Shown: positions 19,035 through 27,414 of the stretch, piece by piece | Position numbering within the stretch: position 1 is the first letter of the stretch | Layout: the number at the start of each line of letters is the position of its first letter | Assembly (NCBI RefSeq): GCF_008831155.1 | Contig: NZ_WBKB01000001.1 | Coordinates: forward strand, 124,001 to 188,000 | DNA: 64,000 bases | From: Gulosibacter chungangensis | GTDB taxonomy: Bacteria > Actinomycetota > Actinomycetes > Actinomycetales > Microbacteriaceae | Reading direction: 5' to 3' | Made by a program: the position numbers and the translations under genes | Notes under the pieces: model-generated | What the model was told of the DNA's origin: nothing | Database searches by the model: none | Seen by the model: the letters and a program-made list of their open reading frames with translations, nothing else

Positions 19035-19047
19035 CGCTCGAGTTTCG
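19035..19047 (+). repeat. Second copy of CGCTCGAGTTTCG, right of the IS graveyard
   Basis: Exact match to 17516–17528. The pair flanks the IS110/IS3 remnants and truncated Lrp gene; this copy lies about 80 bp before moaA. Confidence 0.6.
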
Positions 19048-19126
19048 ACGCCCTAGATTCCAGCGCACCGTAGAGCCGCGAATCAACACCGACTGCTAGG
19101 GTGAGCAGCCACTGGAGGTACCCACG

Positions 19127-20194
19127 ATGTCACCGAGCAACACCGGCATTCAACGGCTGCCGTCAACCGGGCTCGTCGATCAACGACAGCGCGCGCTGCG
19201 CGACCTGCGGATTTCTGTGACCGATCGCTGCAACTTCCGCTGCGTCTACTGCATGCCGAAGGAAATCTTCGGTCGGGACTACCAGTTCATGGAGCGCGAA
19301 GAGCTCCTCAGCTTCGAAGAAATCACCCGCGTGGCACGCATCGCGCTCGACCTCGGCGTCACCAAACTCCGCCTCACTGGCGGCGAGCCACTCCTACGTC
19401 GAGGCATCGAAGACCTCATCCACGAGTTGGCGCAGCTGCGCACCCTCGAGGGCAAGAAGCCCGATATCGCCCTCACCACGAACGGCTCGGCGCTTCGCAT
19501 CAAGGCCCAGGCGTTGAAAGACGCCGTTCTCGACCGCATCACTGTCTCCGTGGATTCCCTCGACGACGCCAAATTCCAGGCCATGAATGATGTGCGTTTC
19601 CCGGTAGCGCGGGTGCTCGACGGGATCGCCGCGGCCCAGGAGGTCGGGTTGGGCCCGATCAAGATCAACACGGTGGTCAAGCGCGAAACGGTCGACGAGA
19701 TCCTGCCCCTCGCCGAACACTTCCGCGGCACCGGCCACATCCTGCGATTCATCGAATACATGGATGTCGGTGCGTCAAACGGCTGGATACTCGACGAGGT
19801 GGTTCCCTCTGCCGAGGTCGTCGGGCTCATCAGTAAGGTGCATCCCCTCCGGCCACTCGAGCCCAACTCGGTGGGCGAGACTGTGCAGCGCTGGGAGTAT
19901 GTCGACGGCCAAGGCGAGATCGGTGTGATCTCAAGCGTCACCCGCGCCTTCTGCAGCACCTGCACGCGCGCCCGCATTTCTGCCGAGGGCAAGGTCTACA
20001 ACTGCCTCTTTGCCGAACAGGGCTTTGATCTCCGGGCGCTACTGCGCAGCGGTGCCTCCGACCTCGAGGTCACAAGCGCCCTCACCGGTGTGTGGCAGCG
20101 CCGCGACGACCGCTACTCGGAGCTGCGCGCGGGCCTCCTCGACCACGGCAAACCCACCCGCAAGCACATCGAAATGTCGTATATCGGCGGCTAG
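19127..20194 (+). CDS. moaA: GTP 3',8-cyclase (radical SAM)
   Basis: First step of molybdenum cofactor synthesis, rearranging GTP to 3',8-cyclo-GTP. The 355-residue protein has the radical-SAM cluster [11 protein letters not shown] (Cys 35, 39, 42), SAM-binding [10 protein letters not shown], and the C-terminal second 4Fe–4S site ([20 protein letters not shown]). It ends in the conserved YIGG. ATG 19127 has GGAGGT 9 bp upstream. Promoter presumably in the 99 bp after the truncated regulator. Its stop overlaps the convergent moaE stop by 4 bp. Confidence 0.96.
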   Translation: MSPSNTGIQRLPSTGLVDQRQRALRDLRISVTDRCNFRCVYCMPKEIFGRDYQFMEREELLSFEEITRVARIALDLGVTKLRLTGGEPLLRRGIEDLIHELAQLRTLEGKKPDIALTTNGSALRIKAQALKDAVLDRITVSVDSLDDAKFQAMNDVRFPVARVLDGIAAAQEVGLGPIKINTVVKRETVDEILPLAEHFRGTGHILRFIEYMDVGASNGWILDEVVPSAEVVGLISKVHPLRPLEPNSVGETVQRWEYVDGQGEIGVISSVTRAFCSTCTRARISAEGKVYNCLFAEQGFDLRALLRSGASDLEVTSALTGVWQRRDDRYSELRAGLLDHGKPTRKHIEMSYIGG

Positions 20195-20610
20195 ACAATC
20201 CCCACCCAGTTGGTGGCACCGTCGACAGTGTGCTGGCGCTTCCAGACCGGTAGTTCTGCTTTCACCGCCTCCACGAGCGCGCGACACACCTCAAACGCAT
20301 CCGCACGGTGCGCCGAGGCCACACAAGCCACGATCGCAATATCGCCAACCGCGAGCGTGCCGATGCGGTGACTGACCGCGATATCCAGCCCCGGCGCATC
20401 CATCCCCGCGGCAATCTCGCGCAGTCGTGATTCGGCGTCGGGATGCGCGAAATAGTCGAGCTGGCTAACCTCGCCGGTTGCTCCCGGATCGTGATTGCGC
20501 ACGATGCCGGTGAAGGATGCAACGGCCCCATTTTCGGGTCCGCTCACGGCTAGCGCGTGGCGGGCAAAGTCGAGGGGCGCCTCGGAGATTTCGGCAATGT
20601 GTACCGTCAT
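20191..20610 (-). CDS. moaE: Molybdopterin synthase catalytic subunit
   Basis: Large subunit of molybdopterin synthase, transferring two sulfurs from MoaD thiocarboxylate to cyclic pyranopterin monophosphate. The 139-residue length is normal. Seen: [16 protein letters not shown] near residue 27–42, [33 protein letters not shown] near 80–99, and the active-site region [11 protein letters not shown] near 115–125 with the conserved Lys. It is convergent with moaA (stops overlapping by 4 bp) and its ATG overlaps the nicotinamidase stop, so it is transcribed from that gene's promoter. Confidence 0.94.
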   Translation of the reverse strand: MTVHIAEISEAPLDFARHALAVSGPENGAVASFTGIVRNHDPGATGEVSQLDYFAHPDAESRLREIAAGMDAPGLDIAVSHRIGTLAVGDIAIVACVASAHRADAFEVCRALVEAVKAELPVWKRQHTVDGATNWVGIV

Positions 20611-21179
20611 CGCTCGACCACTTCTCCCCCAGCCGCGCGGACTTCCGCGAGCGCCGCAACCCGAGATTCCTCCCCCACCGCCGAGGTGAGCGCGTCGAGG
20701 ACCCGCACCTGCAGCCCTGCCGCCAGGGCATCCAAGGCCGAAGCTCGAACGCAGTGATCGGTCGCGATGCCGACGATATCGAGATCCTCAACATCGCGCG
20801 AGGCGAGAACCTCGATGAGGTTTTGGCCGGCCTTCGTGACCCCCTGGAATGCCGAATAGTGCGGCGCGCCCTGCCCCTTGCGCACCTCGATATCAATGAA
20901 TGAGGTGTCCAGGCCCGGGTCGAATTCGGCACCGGGAGTACCCGCTACGCAGTGCCGCGGCCAGGAGTCAACAAAGTCTGGTGTCGCCGCAAAGTGTCCG
21001 CCGTTGTCACTGTCGGCGTCGTGCCAGTCGCGTGAGGCGAGCACCACCGAGTAGTCATCCGCGTGTTCCCGCAGGTGCGCGGTGATGTCCTTCGCTACCT
21101 GCGCACCGCCGGCGGTCGCGAGCGCGCCGCCCTCAGTGAAATCGTTCTGCACGTCAACAATCAGGAGAGCTCTGGCCAT
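20607..21179 (-). CDS. pncA: Nicotinamidase (isochorismatase-like hydrolase)
   Basis: Hydrolyses nicotinamide to nicotinate for NAD salvage. The 190-residue protein has the Asp-Lys-Cys triad: D9 in LLIVDVQNDF, Lys in VRKGQG near 99, and Cys in GIATDHCVRASALDA near 142. The metal site SRDWHDADSDNGGHF near 50–63 is the PncA signature that separates it from other isochorismatase-like hydrolases. It overlaps moaE by 4 bp and lies 23 bp after dacB on the same strand, so dacB–pncA–moaE may be one transcript. Confidence 0.9.
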   Translation of the reverse strand: MARALLIVDVQNDFTEGGALATAGGAQVAKDITAHLREHADDYSVVLASRDWHDADSDNGGHFAATPDFVDSWPRHCVAGTPGAEFDPGLDTSFIDIEVRKGQGAPHYSAFQGVTKAGQNLIEVLASRDVEDLDIVGIATDHCVRASALDALAAGLQVRVLDALTSAVGEESRVAALAEVRAAGGEVVER

Positions 21180-21202
21180 CTCACCATTGTCGCCGATTCG
21201 CG

Positions 21203-22588
21203 TCAGTTATTCGACAGGCTGCCGCCGCAGTCCCAGGTCGCCGCGGCGATCGCATCCAGCGCATTGCGATTCGCGATGCCCACGGTCTGTGAACCGTCCG
21301 GGTTTGCGACCGGCACGAAGATGGCAAAAATCAGCTGCTCGCCGTCGGCGGCTTCCATTACCCCGGCAAGGGCATAGACCTGATCAATCCAGCCGGTCTT
21401 TGCGGTAATTGCGCCCGCCGGCACGGCAGCGAGCCGGTCTTTGAGCGTCCCGGTGAGCGCATTCTCGGGCAAGAAATCAAGCAGGAAGCCGAGATCATCC
21501 TGGTTGCCGTTGATCAGCTGCAGAATCTCCACGATCAGCGAGGCACTCGCGCGGTTATCCCGCGACATCCCCGAGCCATCGGCACCTTCGAACCCCGCGG
21601 CGTCGATACCGAGTTCCGCAAGCGACTGCTCTGCCCCCGCATCCACCGCCGCGAAGGTGTCCCCGGTGCCGCGTTCGATCGCCACGAGCCGCGCGAGCGT
21701 CTCCGCCACCACATTGTCGCTATCGACCAGCACGTATTCGACGAGTTCCGAGACCGGTTGCGACCAGACCTCGGCGATGGGTTCCGAACCGGGCTTGATC
21801 TGGATGCTGGTGTCAACCGTGGCGCCCAGGGCGCCGGCAAAATCTGCCGCGGCATCTTCTGCCGGAGTGTTCGTGCGGGGTGAATAAATACTGTTCGCGC
21901 TGGTGCGACCGGCATCGGTCATCAGCGCCGTGATCGGCGAAATGTAGCCGTCCCGGCGTTCCTTATCGTCCCAAGTCTCGTGCCAGGCATCCCCGCCGTA
22001 AAGCGAGGTATCGAAACCCACTGCGGTCGCGCCGCCAGCCGCATTGACCGCATCCGTAAGCTCCTGCAGAGATGCGGTGGCGCCGGTGTAGTAGCTCGTG
22101 GTGCCCGATTTCAGGGTCACATCTCCTCCGCCGACGATCACGACGCTGCCGGGCTCCGTGCCCGGATACACGCGGGTGGGGATGCGGTAATCCGGTCCCA
22201 GCGTCGTCAGCGCACTGACGCTGGTAACGAGTTTCATGACTGAAGCGGTTGGATGCGTACCCTCGGGTCGTTCTTCGAAGAGCACCTCGTTCGTATCGGC
22301 ATCAATTATCAGCCCGTGGAAGTCCAGCGCTGCGGAGCTGCCGGTCACATCCCGAATGGAACAGGTGCGCACGGGTGAGGAGAGTTCAGCGGTCGGCTGG
22401 GTTGCCGCTTCGAGCAGCTGCGCTGAGGGCGCTTCGGTGTGTTCCACGGCCGCTTCGGTACGCCAGTGGGTGGCTGCGGCCGCACCACCAAGCCCCGCAC
22501 CGGCGGCCAGCGCCAGGGTGAGTACGCTGCCGAGGAGGAACCTGCCGATGCCGGCTGCTCGACTGCGCTCGCGTACTCGTTTACCCAC
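21203..22588 (-). CDS. dacB: D-alanyl-D-alanine carboxypeptidase/endopeptidase (PBP4 type)
   Basis: Low-molecular-mass penicillin-binding protein of peptidase family S13, trimming peptidoglycan peptides outside the membrane. The 461-residue product has an N-terminal signal/anchor (hydrophobic residues 16–38), then the active-site SxxK as S116–K119 (TASVMKLV), the SDN motif in VDSDNVVAE, and the KTG motif in ITAKTGWIDQVY. A large inserted domain between SxxK and SDN is normal for the family. GTG/ATG start at 22588 is preceded by the divergent region shared with the universal stress gene. Confidence 0.92.
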   Translation of the reverse strand: MGKRVRERSRAAGIGRFLLGSVLTLALAAGAGLGGAAAATHWRTEAAVEHTEAPSAQLLEAATQPTAELSSPVRTCSIRDVTGSSAALDFHGLIIDADTNEVLFEERPEGTHPTASVMKLVTSVSALTTLGPDYRIPTRVYPGTEPGSVVIVGGGDVTLKSGTTSYYTGATASLQELTDAVNAAGGATAVGFDTSLYGGDAWHETWDDKERRDGYISPITALMTDAGRTSANSIYSPRTNTPAEDAAADFAGALGATVDTSIQIKPGSEPIAEVWSQPVSELVEYVLVDSDNVVAETLARLVAIERGTGDTFAAVDAGAEQSLAELGIDAAGFEGADGSGMSRDNRASASLIVEILQLINGNQDDLGFLLDFLPENALTGTLKDRLAAVPAGAITAKTGWIDQVYALAGVMEAADGEQLIFAIFVPVANPDGSQTVGIANRNALDAIAAATWDCGGSLSNN

Positions 22589-22756
22589 CGTGATCCCCTC
22601 AGTAGCGGAAACCCACCATCATTAAGACTATCTGTATCGCATGCGCACTCACGCACATTACCTTTCAAGTTGGAGTCACTACGCTGAAATAACAAGCCGT
22701 TACCAGGCAATCTACGTCGGTAATGACCCACATTGCACCTCACGGAGGAGGACCCC

Positions 22757-23602
22757 ATGGCCGGTCGAATCATCGTTGGAATCAATGGCTCCCAAGCCGA
22801 CGACAATGCCGTTGCTTGGGCCGCACGGTATGCAGCTCGCGAAGGTGGTTCGCTGCTGATCTTCAGCGTGATCGACCCCTCACCTCGCGGCGCGAATGTT
22901 GACGAGGTTGAGAAGTGGGCCAACGACCTGCTCGCGAACCACGCCAAGGCCGCCCGTGAGATCGCGCCGAGTGTGGAGCTTCGCACCGAAGTGCAGCGCA
23001 GCCACAGTCTCCCCGAGAGCTTCGAGTTCATTTCCGAAAGCGCTGACCTTCTTGTTATCGGAAGCGACACCGATGGCACCGGCAAGGGTTCCCGCAACCC
23101 CGGCAGCGTCCGCATCGCGGCTGTGAGTAAGGCCCCGGTTGTCGCGGTGCCGCAAGTGGATGTGACCGAGCGACGCGGTGTCGTGGTCGGTACCGACGGT
23201 TCGGAAGTCTCCACTAAGGCACTCGAGTTCGCAGCGGCGGAGGCGCAAGCTTCTGGTGAACCGCTCATCGCGGTGATCTCTTGGCAGAGCGACGTGGCCT
23301 ACGGCTACGGCTACGCCTACGCCTTCGCGTATGTGGACGATTTCCAGAAGGCGATGCAGGAGAGCTGCGCGGATGAGCTCAACACCGCGCTCAAGGGTGT
23401 CGAGGAAAACTACCCCGACCTTGAGATCCACAAGATCATTGTTGAGGGTCGCCCGGCGGATGCCCTCGCCGACCAGGCCAAGAAGGGTCGCCTCCTCGTA
23501 GTCGGCTCGCACGGCCGCGGCGCCTTCCGTCGACTGCTGCTCGGCTCGGTGAGCCACGAGCTCCTCCAGGAAATCTCACTACCCACGGCAATCGTCCGCT
23601 AA
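22757..23602 (+). CDS. Universal stress protein, two tandem UspA domains
   Basis: Cytoplasmic ATP-binding stress protein. The 281 residues make two UspA folds, about 1–140 and 145–281. The second keeps the nucleotide motif G-x2-G-x9-G-S (VGSHGRGAFRRLLLGSVS near 255–272). In the first the equivalent (SDTDGTGKGSRNPGS) is altered. An unusual Tyr-rich stretch (AYGYGYAYAFAYV, near 193–205) arises from repeated TACGSC codons. ATG 22757 follows GGAGGA by 7 bp; an in-frame GTG/ATG at 22733 lacks such spacing. A strong terminator follows. Likely dormancy- or redox-induced in actinobacteria, by analogy only. Confidence 0.9.
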   Translation: MAGRIIVGINGSQADDNAVAWAARYAAREGGSLLIFSVIDPSPRGANVDEVEKWANDLLANHAKAAREIAPSVELRTEVQRSHSLPESFEFISESADLLVIGSDTDGTGKGSRNPGSVRIAAVSKAPVVAVPQVDVTERRGVVVGTDGSEVSTKALEFAAAEAQASGEPLIAVISWQSDVAYGYGYAYAFAYVDDFQKAMQESCADELNTALKGVEENYPDLEIHKIIVEGRPADALADQAKKGRLLVVGSHGRGAFRRLLLGSVSHELLQEISLPTAIVR

Positions 23603-23611
23603 CGACGGACC

Positions 23612-23652
23612 GCAGCGGCCGCCGCAGACTTCGTGTCTGCGGCGGCCGCTGC
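23612..23652 (+). terminator. Intrinsic terminator of the universal stress gene
   Basis: A perfect 18-bp stem (23612–23629 with 23635–23652), 5-nt loop TTCGT, then ATTTTCC. The stem is almost wholly G+C, so it should be very stable. Confidence 0.9.
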
Positions 23653-23776
23653 ATTTTCCGGACGCTATCAGCTGCTGTGGGCGGAACCCACCAGCATCGG
23701 TATGCACCTGACACCGCCAACGCAGTCGAGGGCCAACCGCGCGGTTTAGTCACTGAGCCCCACTAGACTCGCGAAC

Positions 23777-24937
23777 ATGAGTGATCTCAACGGTAAATCA
23801 ACAGCCGAGACCGGCACGAGCGGCGCATCCGCCCCGAAGACACCGCTTCCCCTGCGCAGTAAACCCTCGCAGTTCATCTCCACGGCAGTCGCCCGCCCGC
23901 TCTCCGCCGGATTCGCGCTCACCGTCGGTGGTCTCTTAGCGATTCTGCTGGCCCTGGCGATCTCGGATCTATCGTCCATCCTGATCTCCACCGCACTCGC
24001 CCTGTTCATCGCCCTCGGGCTTGACCCGGTGGTGCGGATGATCGAACGCTGGGGAGCTTCGCGGCAGTGGGCGATCGTCATTGTTTCGGCGGTGATCGTG
24101 CTCGCGTTCCTCGCCATCATTGGCCTCCTGGTGCCAATCATCGCAAGGCAGATCGTGTCGTTCGTCCAGGATCTGCCTTCTATTATCGCTGGCTTCCAAG
24201 GCTCCGAAGTCTATAGCTGGCTCATCGAATACTTCGGAGATGGCATCGCATCGCTCGTCCAGCAGGTGCAAGAGTTTGTCTTGAACCCCAGCACCCTCGC
24301 GTCAATCGGTGGTGGTGTGCTGCAGGTCGGTGCGGGTGTGATTGGTGGCGCTTCCACCGGCATTATCGTGTTCGTCCTCACGTTGTACTTCACCGCCTCG
24401 CTCGATTCGATCAAGCAGGGCTTCTACCGCTTGGCACCCGCCTACTCGCGACCACGCGTTTCCGACATCACCGAACGCATCACACAGTCGGTCGGTTCTT
24501 ATATCAAGGGCATGGTCATTCTCGCGTTCTTCAACGCGGTGCTCACGGGTCTGCTCTACACCTTCCTGGGATTACCGTTCCCCCCGCTGGTGGCCGTGGC
24601 GGCGTTCTTCATCACGATCATTCCGCTGATCGGTTCGGTCGCCTTCTGGGTAATCGGGACCGGGCTGGCACTCTTCGCCAGCCCCATCGGCGCGCTCATC
24701 TTCGCAATCGTGTACCTGATCTACATGCAAATCGAGGCCTATGTGCTGACACCCCGCGTGATGAATCGGGCCATTTCAGTGCCCGGAGCGCTCGTTGTGA
24801 TCGGTGCGCTCGTCGGCGGTACCCTGCTCGGGTTCCTCGGGGCTCTCGTCGCGATCCCCGTGACGGCCTCGATCCTGCTGATCATTCGCGAGGTCGTGGT
24901 GCCGCATCAGGATGCGCAAACCGAGCCGGGTTTCTAA
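23777..24937 (+). CDS. AI-2E-family (TerC/PerM-like) membrane transporter
   Basis: Membrane protein of the AI-2E (UPF0118/PerM) family, whose members include AI-2 exporters and Na+/H+ antiporters; the substrate cannot be told from sequence. The 386 residues have about eight hydrophobic segments, with family-typical ALFIALGLDPVVRMIERWGA near residues 75–95, GSYIKGMVILAFFNAVLTGL near 240, and a C-terminal PRVMNRAISVPGALVVIGAL near 328. The N-terminal 40 residues are hydrophilic. It has its own promoter region (24 bp after a gap holding the preceding terminator) and ends at a bidirectional terminator. Confidence 0.87.
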   Translation: MSDLNGKSTAETGTSGASAPKTPLPLRSKPSQFISTAVARPLSAGFALTVGGLLAILLALAISDLSSILISTALALFIALGLDPVVRMIERWGASRQWAIVIVSAVIVLAFLAIIGLLVPIIARQIVSFVQDLPSIIAGFQGSEVYSWLIEYFGDGIASLVQQVQEFVLNPSTLASIGGGVLQVGAGVIGGASTGIIVFVLTLYFTASLDSIKQGFYRLAPAYSRPRVSDITERITQSVGSYIKGMVILAFFNAVLTGLLYTFLGLPFPPLVAVAAFFITIIPLIGSVAFWVIGTGLALFASPIGALIFAIVYLIYMQIEAYVLTPRVMNRAISVPGALVVIGALVGGTLLGFLGALVAIPVTASILLIIREVVVPHQDAQTEPGF

Positions 24938-24960
24938 GTCTCGGCATCCGTGCGGGACAA

Positions 24961-25000
24961 GAAACGACCGGGCTGGATGCGCATCCAGCCCGGTCGTTTC
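24961..25000. terminator. Bidirectional terminator, perfect 40-bp palindrome containing GGATGC
   Basis: Bases 24961–24980 are the exact reverse complement of 24981–25000. The stem reads GAAACGACCGGGCTGGATGC, so hairpins on either strand end in …GTTTC. It lies between convergent genes. The inner 13 bp (CCGGGCTGGATGC) are shared with the tRNA-Thr terminator at 25560–25595. Confidence 0.92.
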
Positions 25001-25014
25001 GGTCGCGTCAGTGC

Positions 25015-25044
25015 TTATTCAGCAGCAGCTTATTCAGCAGCGGC
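25015..25044. repeat. 15-bp tandem duplication spanning a stop codon
   Basis: TTATTCAGCAGCAGC and TTATTCAGCAGCGGC are adjacent. On the minus strand each ends in GAATAA, so the membrane-protein gene has two in-frame stop codons 15 bp apart. Confidence 0.85.
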
Positions 25045-25413
25045 GACCTCGTTTTCGTTCTTCCAACGACGAGCGTTGATGAAGGAACGAACGCCGACCA
25101 CGATGTACACGATCAGCAGCACGAAGGTGATGGTGCTCGCGATGATCGCGGCGGGGCGTTCGGCGGTACCGGCGAAGAGTTCACCGAGCTTGAACACGTT
25201 CATGGCCGTGCCGATGATGCCGAGCAGCGCAAATACGAGTGCGATGTGGATGCCGATCTTCTGGTTCTTCAGGCCGATGAGCCCGGAGATCAGGATGAGT
25301 GCGCCGAGGATCGCCGGGATCAGCGCCGTCCAGCTCGCGAACGAAGTCACGATGTAGGACACCAGGCCAACCAGGATGAGGATGATTCCGAGGCCAATGG
25401 TAATGCGAGGCAT
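25030..25413 (-). CDS. Small four-helix membrane protein, unknown function
   Basis: A 127-residue hydrophobic protein with four predicted membrane helices (about residues 4–24, 28–48, 54–76 and 87–107) and a charged C-terminus (RRWKNENEVAAAE). No catalytic or binding motif is visible. ATG 25413 has AAGGAAA a few bases upstream. Monocistronic: ahead lies the tRNA-Thr terminator and behind a bidirectional terminator. The gene ends in a 15-bp duplication that repeats its stop. I do not recognise a family; similar small membrane proteins are common in Microbacteriaceae. Confidence 0.75.
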   Translation of the reverse strand: MPRITIGLGIILILVGLVSYIVTSFASWTALIPAILGALILISGLIGLKNQKIGIHIALVFALLGIIGTAMNVFKLGELFAGTAERPAAIIASTITFVLLIVYIVVGVRSFINARRWKNENEVAAAE

Positions 25414-25559
25414 TTGTTTCCTTTGCAGTCTGAAACGCTGGGCTGGCTCTGGCGCTGCCGAGCACGCCTGAGGACACAGCGCGGAAGTACTACCGAGCCT
25501 ATCGTGTCGACGCCCTCGCCCGCACGGCAGGCTCGGTCAGGGCAGCCCCAGAAACTAAA

Positions 25560-25595
25560 CCCGGGCTGGATGCTGTGGTCAGCATCCAGCCCGGG
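25560..25595 (-). terminator. Terminator of tRNA-Thr
   Basis: On the minus strand, a 15-bp perfect stem (25581–25595 with 25560–25574) and 6-nt loop are followed by TTTAGTTTC. The stem is built on GGCTGGATGCT, closely matching the terminator at 24961. Confidence 0.88.
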
Positions 25596-25601
25596 TATCG
25601 G

Positions 25602-25674
25602 AGCCGCTTACCAGAATCGAACTGGTGACCTATTCATTACGAGTGAATCGCTCTACCGACTGAGCTAAAGCGGC
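25602..25674 (-). tRNA. tRNA-Thr (anticodon CGT)
   Basis: A 73-nt cloverleaf: acceptor GCCGCTT pairs with AAGCGGC, D-arm GCTCAGTCGGTAGAGC, anticodon loop CTCGTAA with anticodon CGT, T-loop GTTCGATTC, discriminator T; CCA is not encoded. It reads ACG codons. Confidence 0.95.
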
Positions 25675-25703
25675 CGGCCGCGCACCGAAGCAGGCGACAC
25701 GCA

Positions 25704-25734
25704 ACTATAACGCATTTTGAGTGGGTGGTGCCAA
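25704..25734 (-). promoter_or_regulatory. Candidate tRNA-Thr promoter
   Basis: On the minus strand TTGGCA (25729–25734) and TATAGT (25704–25709) are 19 bp apart (18 if the −10 is read one base earlier). The TGCGTTATAGT block is identical to that ahead of tRNA-Pro. Start near 25697 leaves a leader of about 23 nt. Confidence 0.5.
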
Positions 25735-25745
25735 TCCTGCTTGGG

Positions 25746-25764
25746 TACGCCTACGGCTACTCAG
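25746..25764 (+). repeat. Single copy of the GATACGCCTACGGCTACTC repeat family
   Basis: TACGCCTACGGCTACTCAG, matching the core of the arrays at 10914 (opposite strand) and 62552. It sits next to the stop of the secreted hydrolase gene. Confidence 0.7.
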
Positions 25765-25770
25765 CAACCT

Positions 25771-27414
25771 CTAGCAGGTGAGTCCGTATTCGGGGACGGT
25801 GCCGTCAATGAAGTAGTCATCCACGGTGCTAACGATGCACGCATCCCCCTGGCTGTAGGCAATGTGCCCTTCGCCTTCGAACTCGACAAGCACGCCGGAT
25901 TCGAGCTGCTCGGCAACCGCCTCCGCCCACTTCAGTGGCGTGGCCGGGTCGTTGGTCGTCGCAACCACCAGCACCGGCGCGGCCCCCGCACCGGTAACCG
26001 GTTCTTGCGACTCCACGCGCGACTTCACCGGCCAGTTTTCGCAGGTGAGGTCGCCCACCTGCATCTCGAGCTCGGAAAGTTCGCCACCGAAGAGTGTCAC
26101 GTCGGCGAGGCGCTCGTTGTAGTCACGGATGCGCCCTTCGTCGGTGACGAGCGGGTAGTCGAGGCAGTTGATCGCGGGGAATGCCTCGAACATGTTGGAG
26201 TCGTAGCTGCCATCGGGCATCCGGCCGTAGTAGGAATCCGACAGCGCAAAGAAGACCGAGGGATCCTGGTCCTGCATCCACGCCTCGAAGGCCGCCGTGA
26301 GGTAGGGCCAGCTGTCCTCCGAGTACAGGGCCGCGGAGATCGCCGTCTGGATCACACCGGAGGTAAAGATCCGGCCATCGGTGTGGACCGGCAAGGTCTC
26401 GTCAACCTCATCCATGATCGCCTGAATCTCATCGATCACGCCGTCCACTCCGCCGCCGCTATTGAACGGGCAGTCGGCACCGGTCAGGCAGTCTTCGAGG
26501 TACACGAGCGTGGCATCCGCGAATTTCTCCTGTTGGTCGACGACCACGTCAAACATCGGCACGGTCGGGTCGGTGGCACCGTCCAGCACGATTCGGCCGA
26601 CGCGGTCCGGGAAGCGGTCGATGTACTGGGCGCCGATATCGGTGCCGTAGGACAGGCCAAAGTAGGTCAGCGAAGTGTCCCCGACGATCGCACGGAGCAT
26701 ATCGAGGTCGCTCACGGTGGACTGCGTGTCCACGTATTCGAGCAGCGGACCGGTGTTTTCGAGGCAGTCCGCGCCGAACTGGGCCGCCTGCTGGCGCCAC
26801 CATTCGAAGGCTTCCTCGTCGGTCATGTCGGCTGCGTTCTCCGGAACGCCGTAGAGGAAGTCATCCATACCGGCGTCGTCGCGGCACTCGACCGCGCTTG
26901 AGTAGCCGACACCGCGCGGGTCCCACCCCACGATGTCAAAGTTCTCGCGCAGGTCTGCCGAGAAGAAATAGTCACCGCTGAGCCCGACAAAGTCGGTGCC
27001 GCTGCCGCCCGGGCCACCGGGGTTGGTAAACATCGAGCCCTGCGCCTGCCCGGTCGCGGGAAGCCGCACGAGGGCGAGCTCGATCGGCTCGTGCTCTTCC
27101 GGGTCTTGCCAGTTCATTGGCGCTGACACCGTGGCACACTCCACTTCGTCCGGGTAGGCACGATCTGCCGGACAGACACCCCACTCGGCGGACTGCTCGT
27201 AATACTCGACCAGTGCAGCATCGAGGTCCCCGTAGAGATCTCCCTTACCCTGCGCTTCGCCGCGTTCATTCGGGCTGATTGACGAGTCCGAGGGGTCGCT
27301 GGGCGCGGTGAGTTCCTGAATCATCACGCAGCCGCTAAGCGCCATCGTCGCGACCGTCGCCATCGCACCGGCGGCCAAGAGTCGGCCCCGCTTGCGCCGG
27401 GAGTGTGCGGTCAT
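25771..27414 (-). CDS. Secreted alpha/beta hydrolase (tripeptidyl-aminopeptidase-like lipoprotein)
   Basis: Predicted exported serine peptidase/esterase of the TAP-like alpha/beta-hydrolase group. The 547-residue product starts with a Lys/Arg-rich signal and lipobox MALSGC (lipid-modified Cys 29), then a low-complexity linker. The catalytic fold has the oxyanion-side PGGPGGSGTDFVG near 150, nucleophile elbow LSYGTDIGAQY (Ser near 252), and the C-terminal TAP-like domain with ATTNDPATPLKWAE (Asp) and EGEGHIAYSQGDACI (His). It overlaps holB by 4 bp downstream of it. In streptomycetes such enzymes trim tripeptides; the substrate here is unknown. Confidence 0.88.
   Translation of the reverse strand: MTAHSRRKRGRLLAAGAMATVATMALSGCVMIQELTAPSDPSDSSISPNERGEAQGKGDLYGDLDAALVEYYEQSAEWGVCPADRAYPDEVECATVSAPMNWQDPEEHEPIELALVRLPATGQAQGSMFTNPGGPGGSGTDFVGLSGDYFFSADLRENFDIVGWDPRGVGYSSAVECRDDAGMDDFLYGVPENAADMTDEEAFEWWRQQAAQFGADCLENTGPLLEYVDTQSTVSDLDMLRAIVGDTSLTYFGLSYGTDIGAQYIDRFPDRVGRIVLDGATDPTVPMFDVVVDQQEKFADATLVYLEDCLTGADCPFNSGGGVDGVIDEIQAIMDEVDETLPVHTDGRIFTSGVIQTAISAALYSEDSWPYLTAAFEAWMQDQDPSVFFALSDSYYGRMPDGSYDSNMFEAFPAINCLDYPLVTDEGRIRDYNERLADVTLFGGELSELEMQVGDLTCENWPVKSRVESQEPVTGAGAAPVLVVATTNDPATPLKWAEAVAEQLESGVLVEFEGEGHIAYSQGDACIVSTVDDYFIDGTVPEYGLTC

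Noticed and set aside
25717-26901. Plus-strand open frame of 394 codons opposite the secreted hydrolase
   Set aside because: The minus strand has signal peptide, catalytic Ser elbow and full-length hydrolase; the plus frame is antisense noise.
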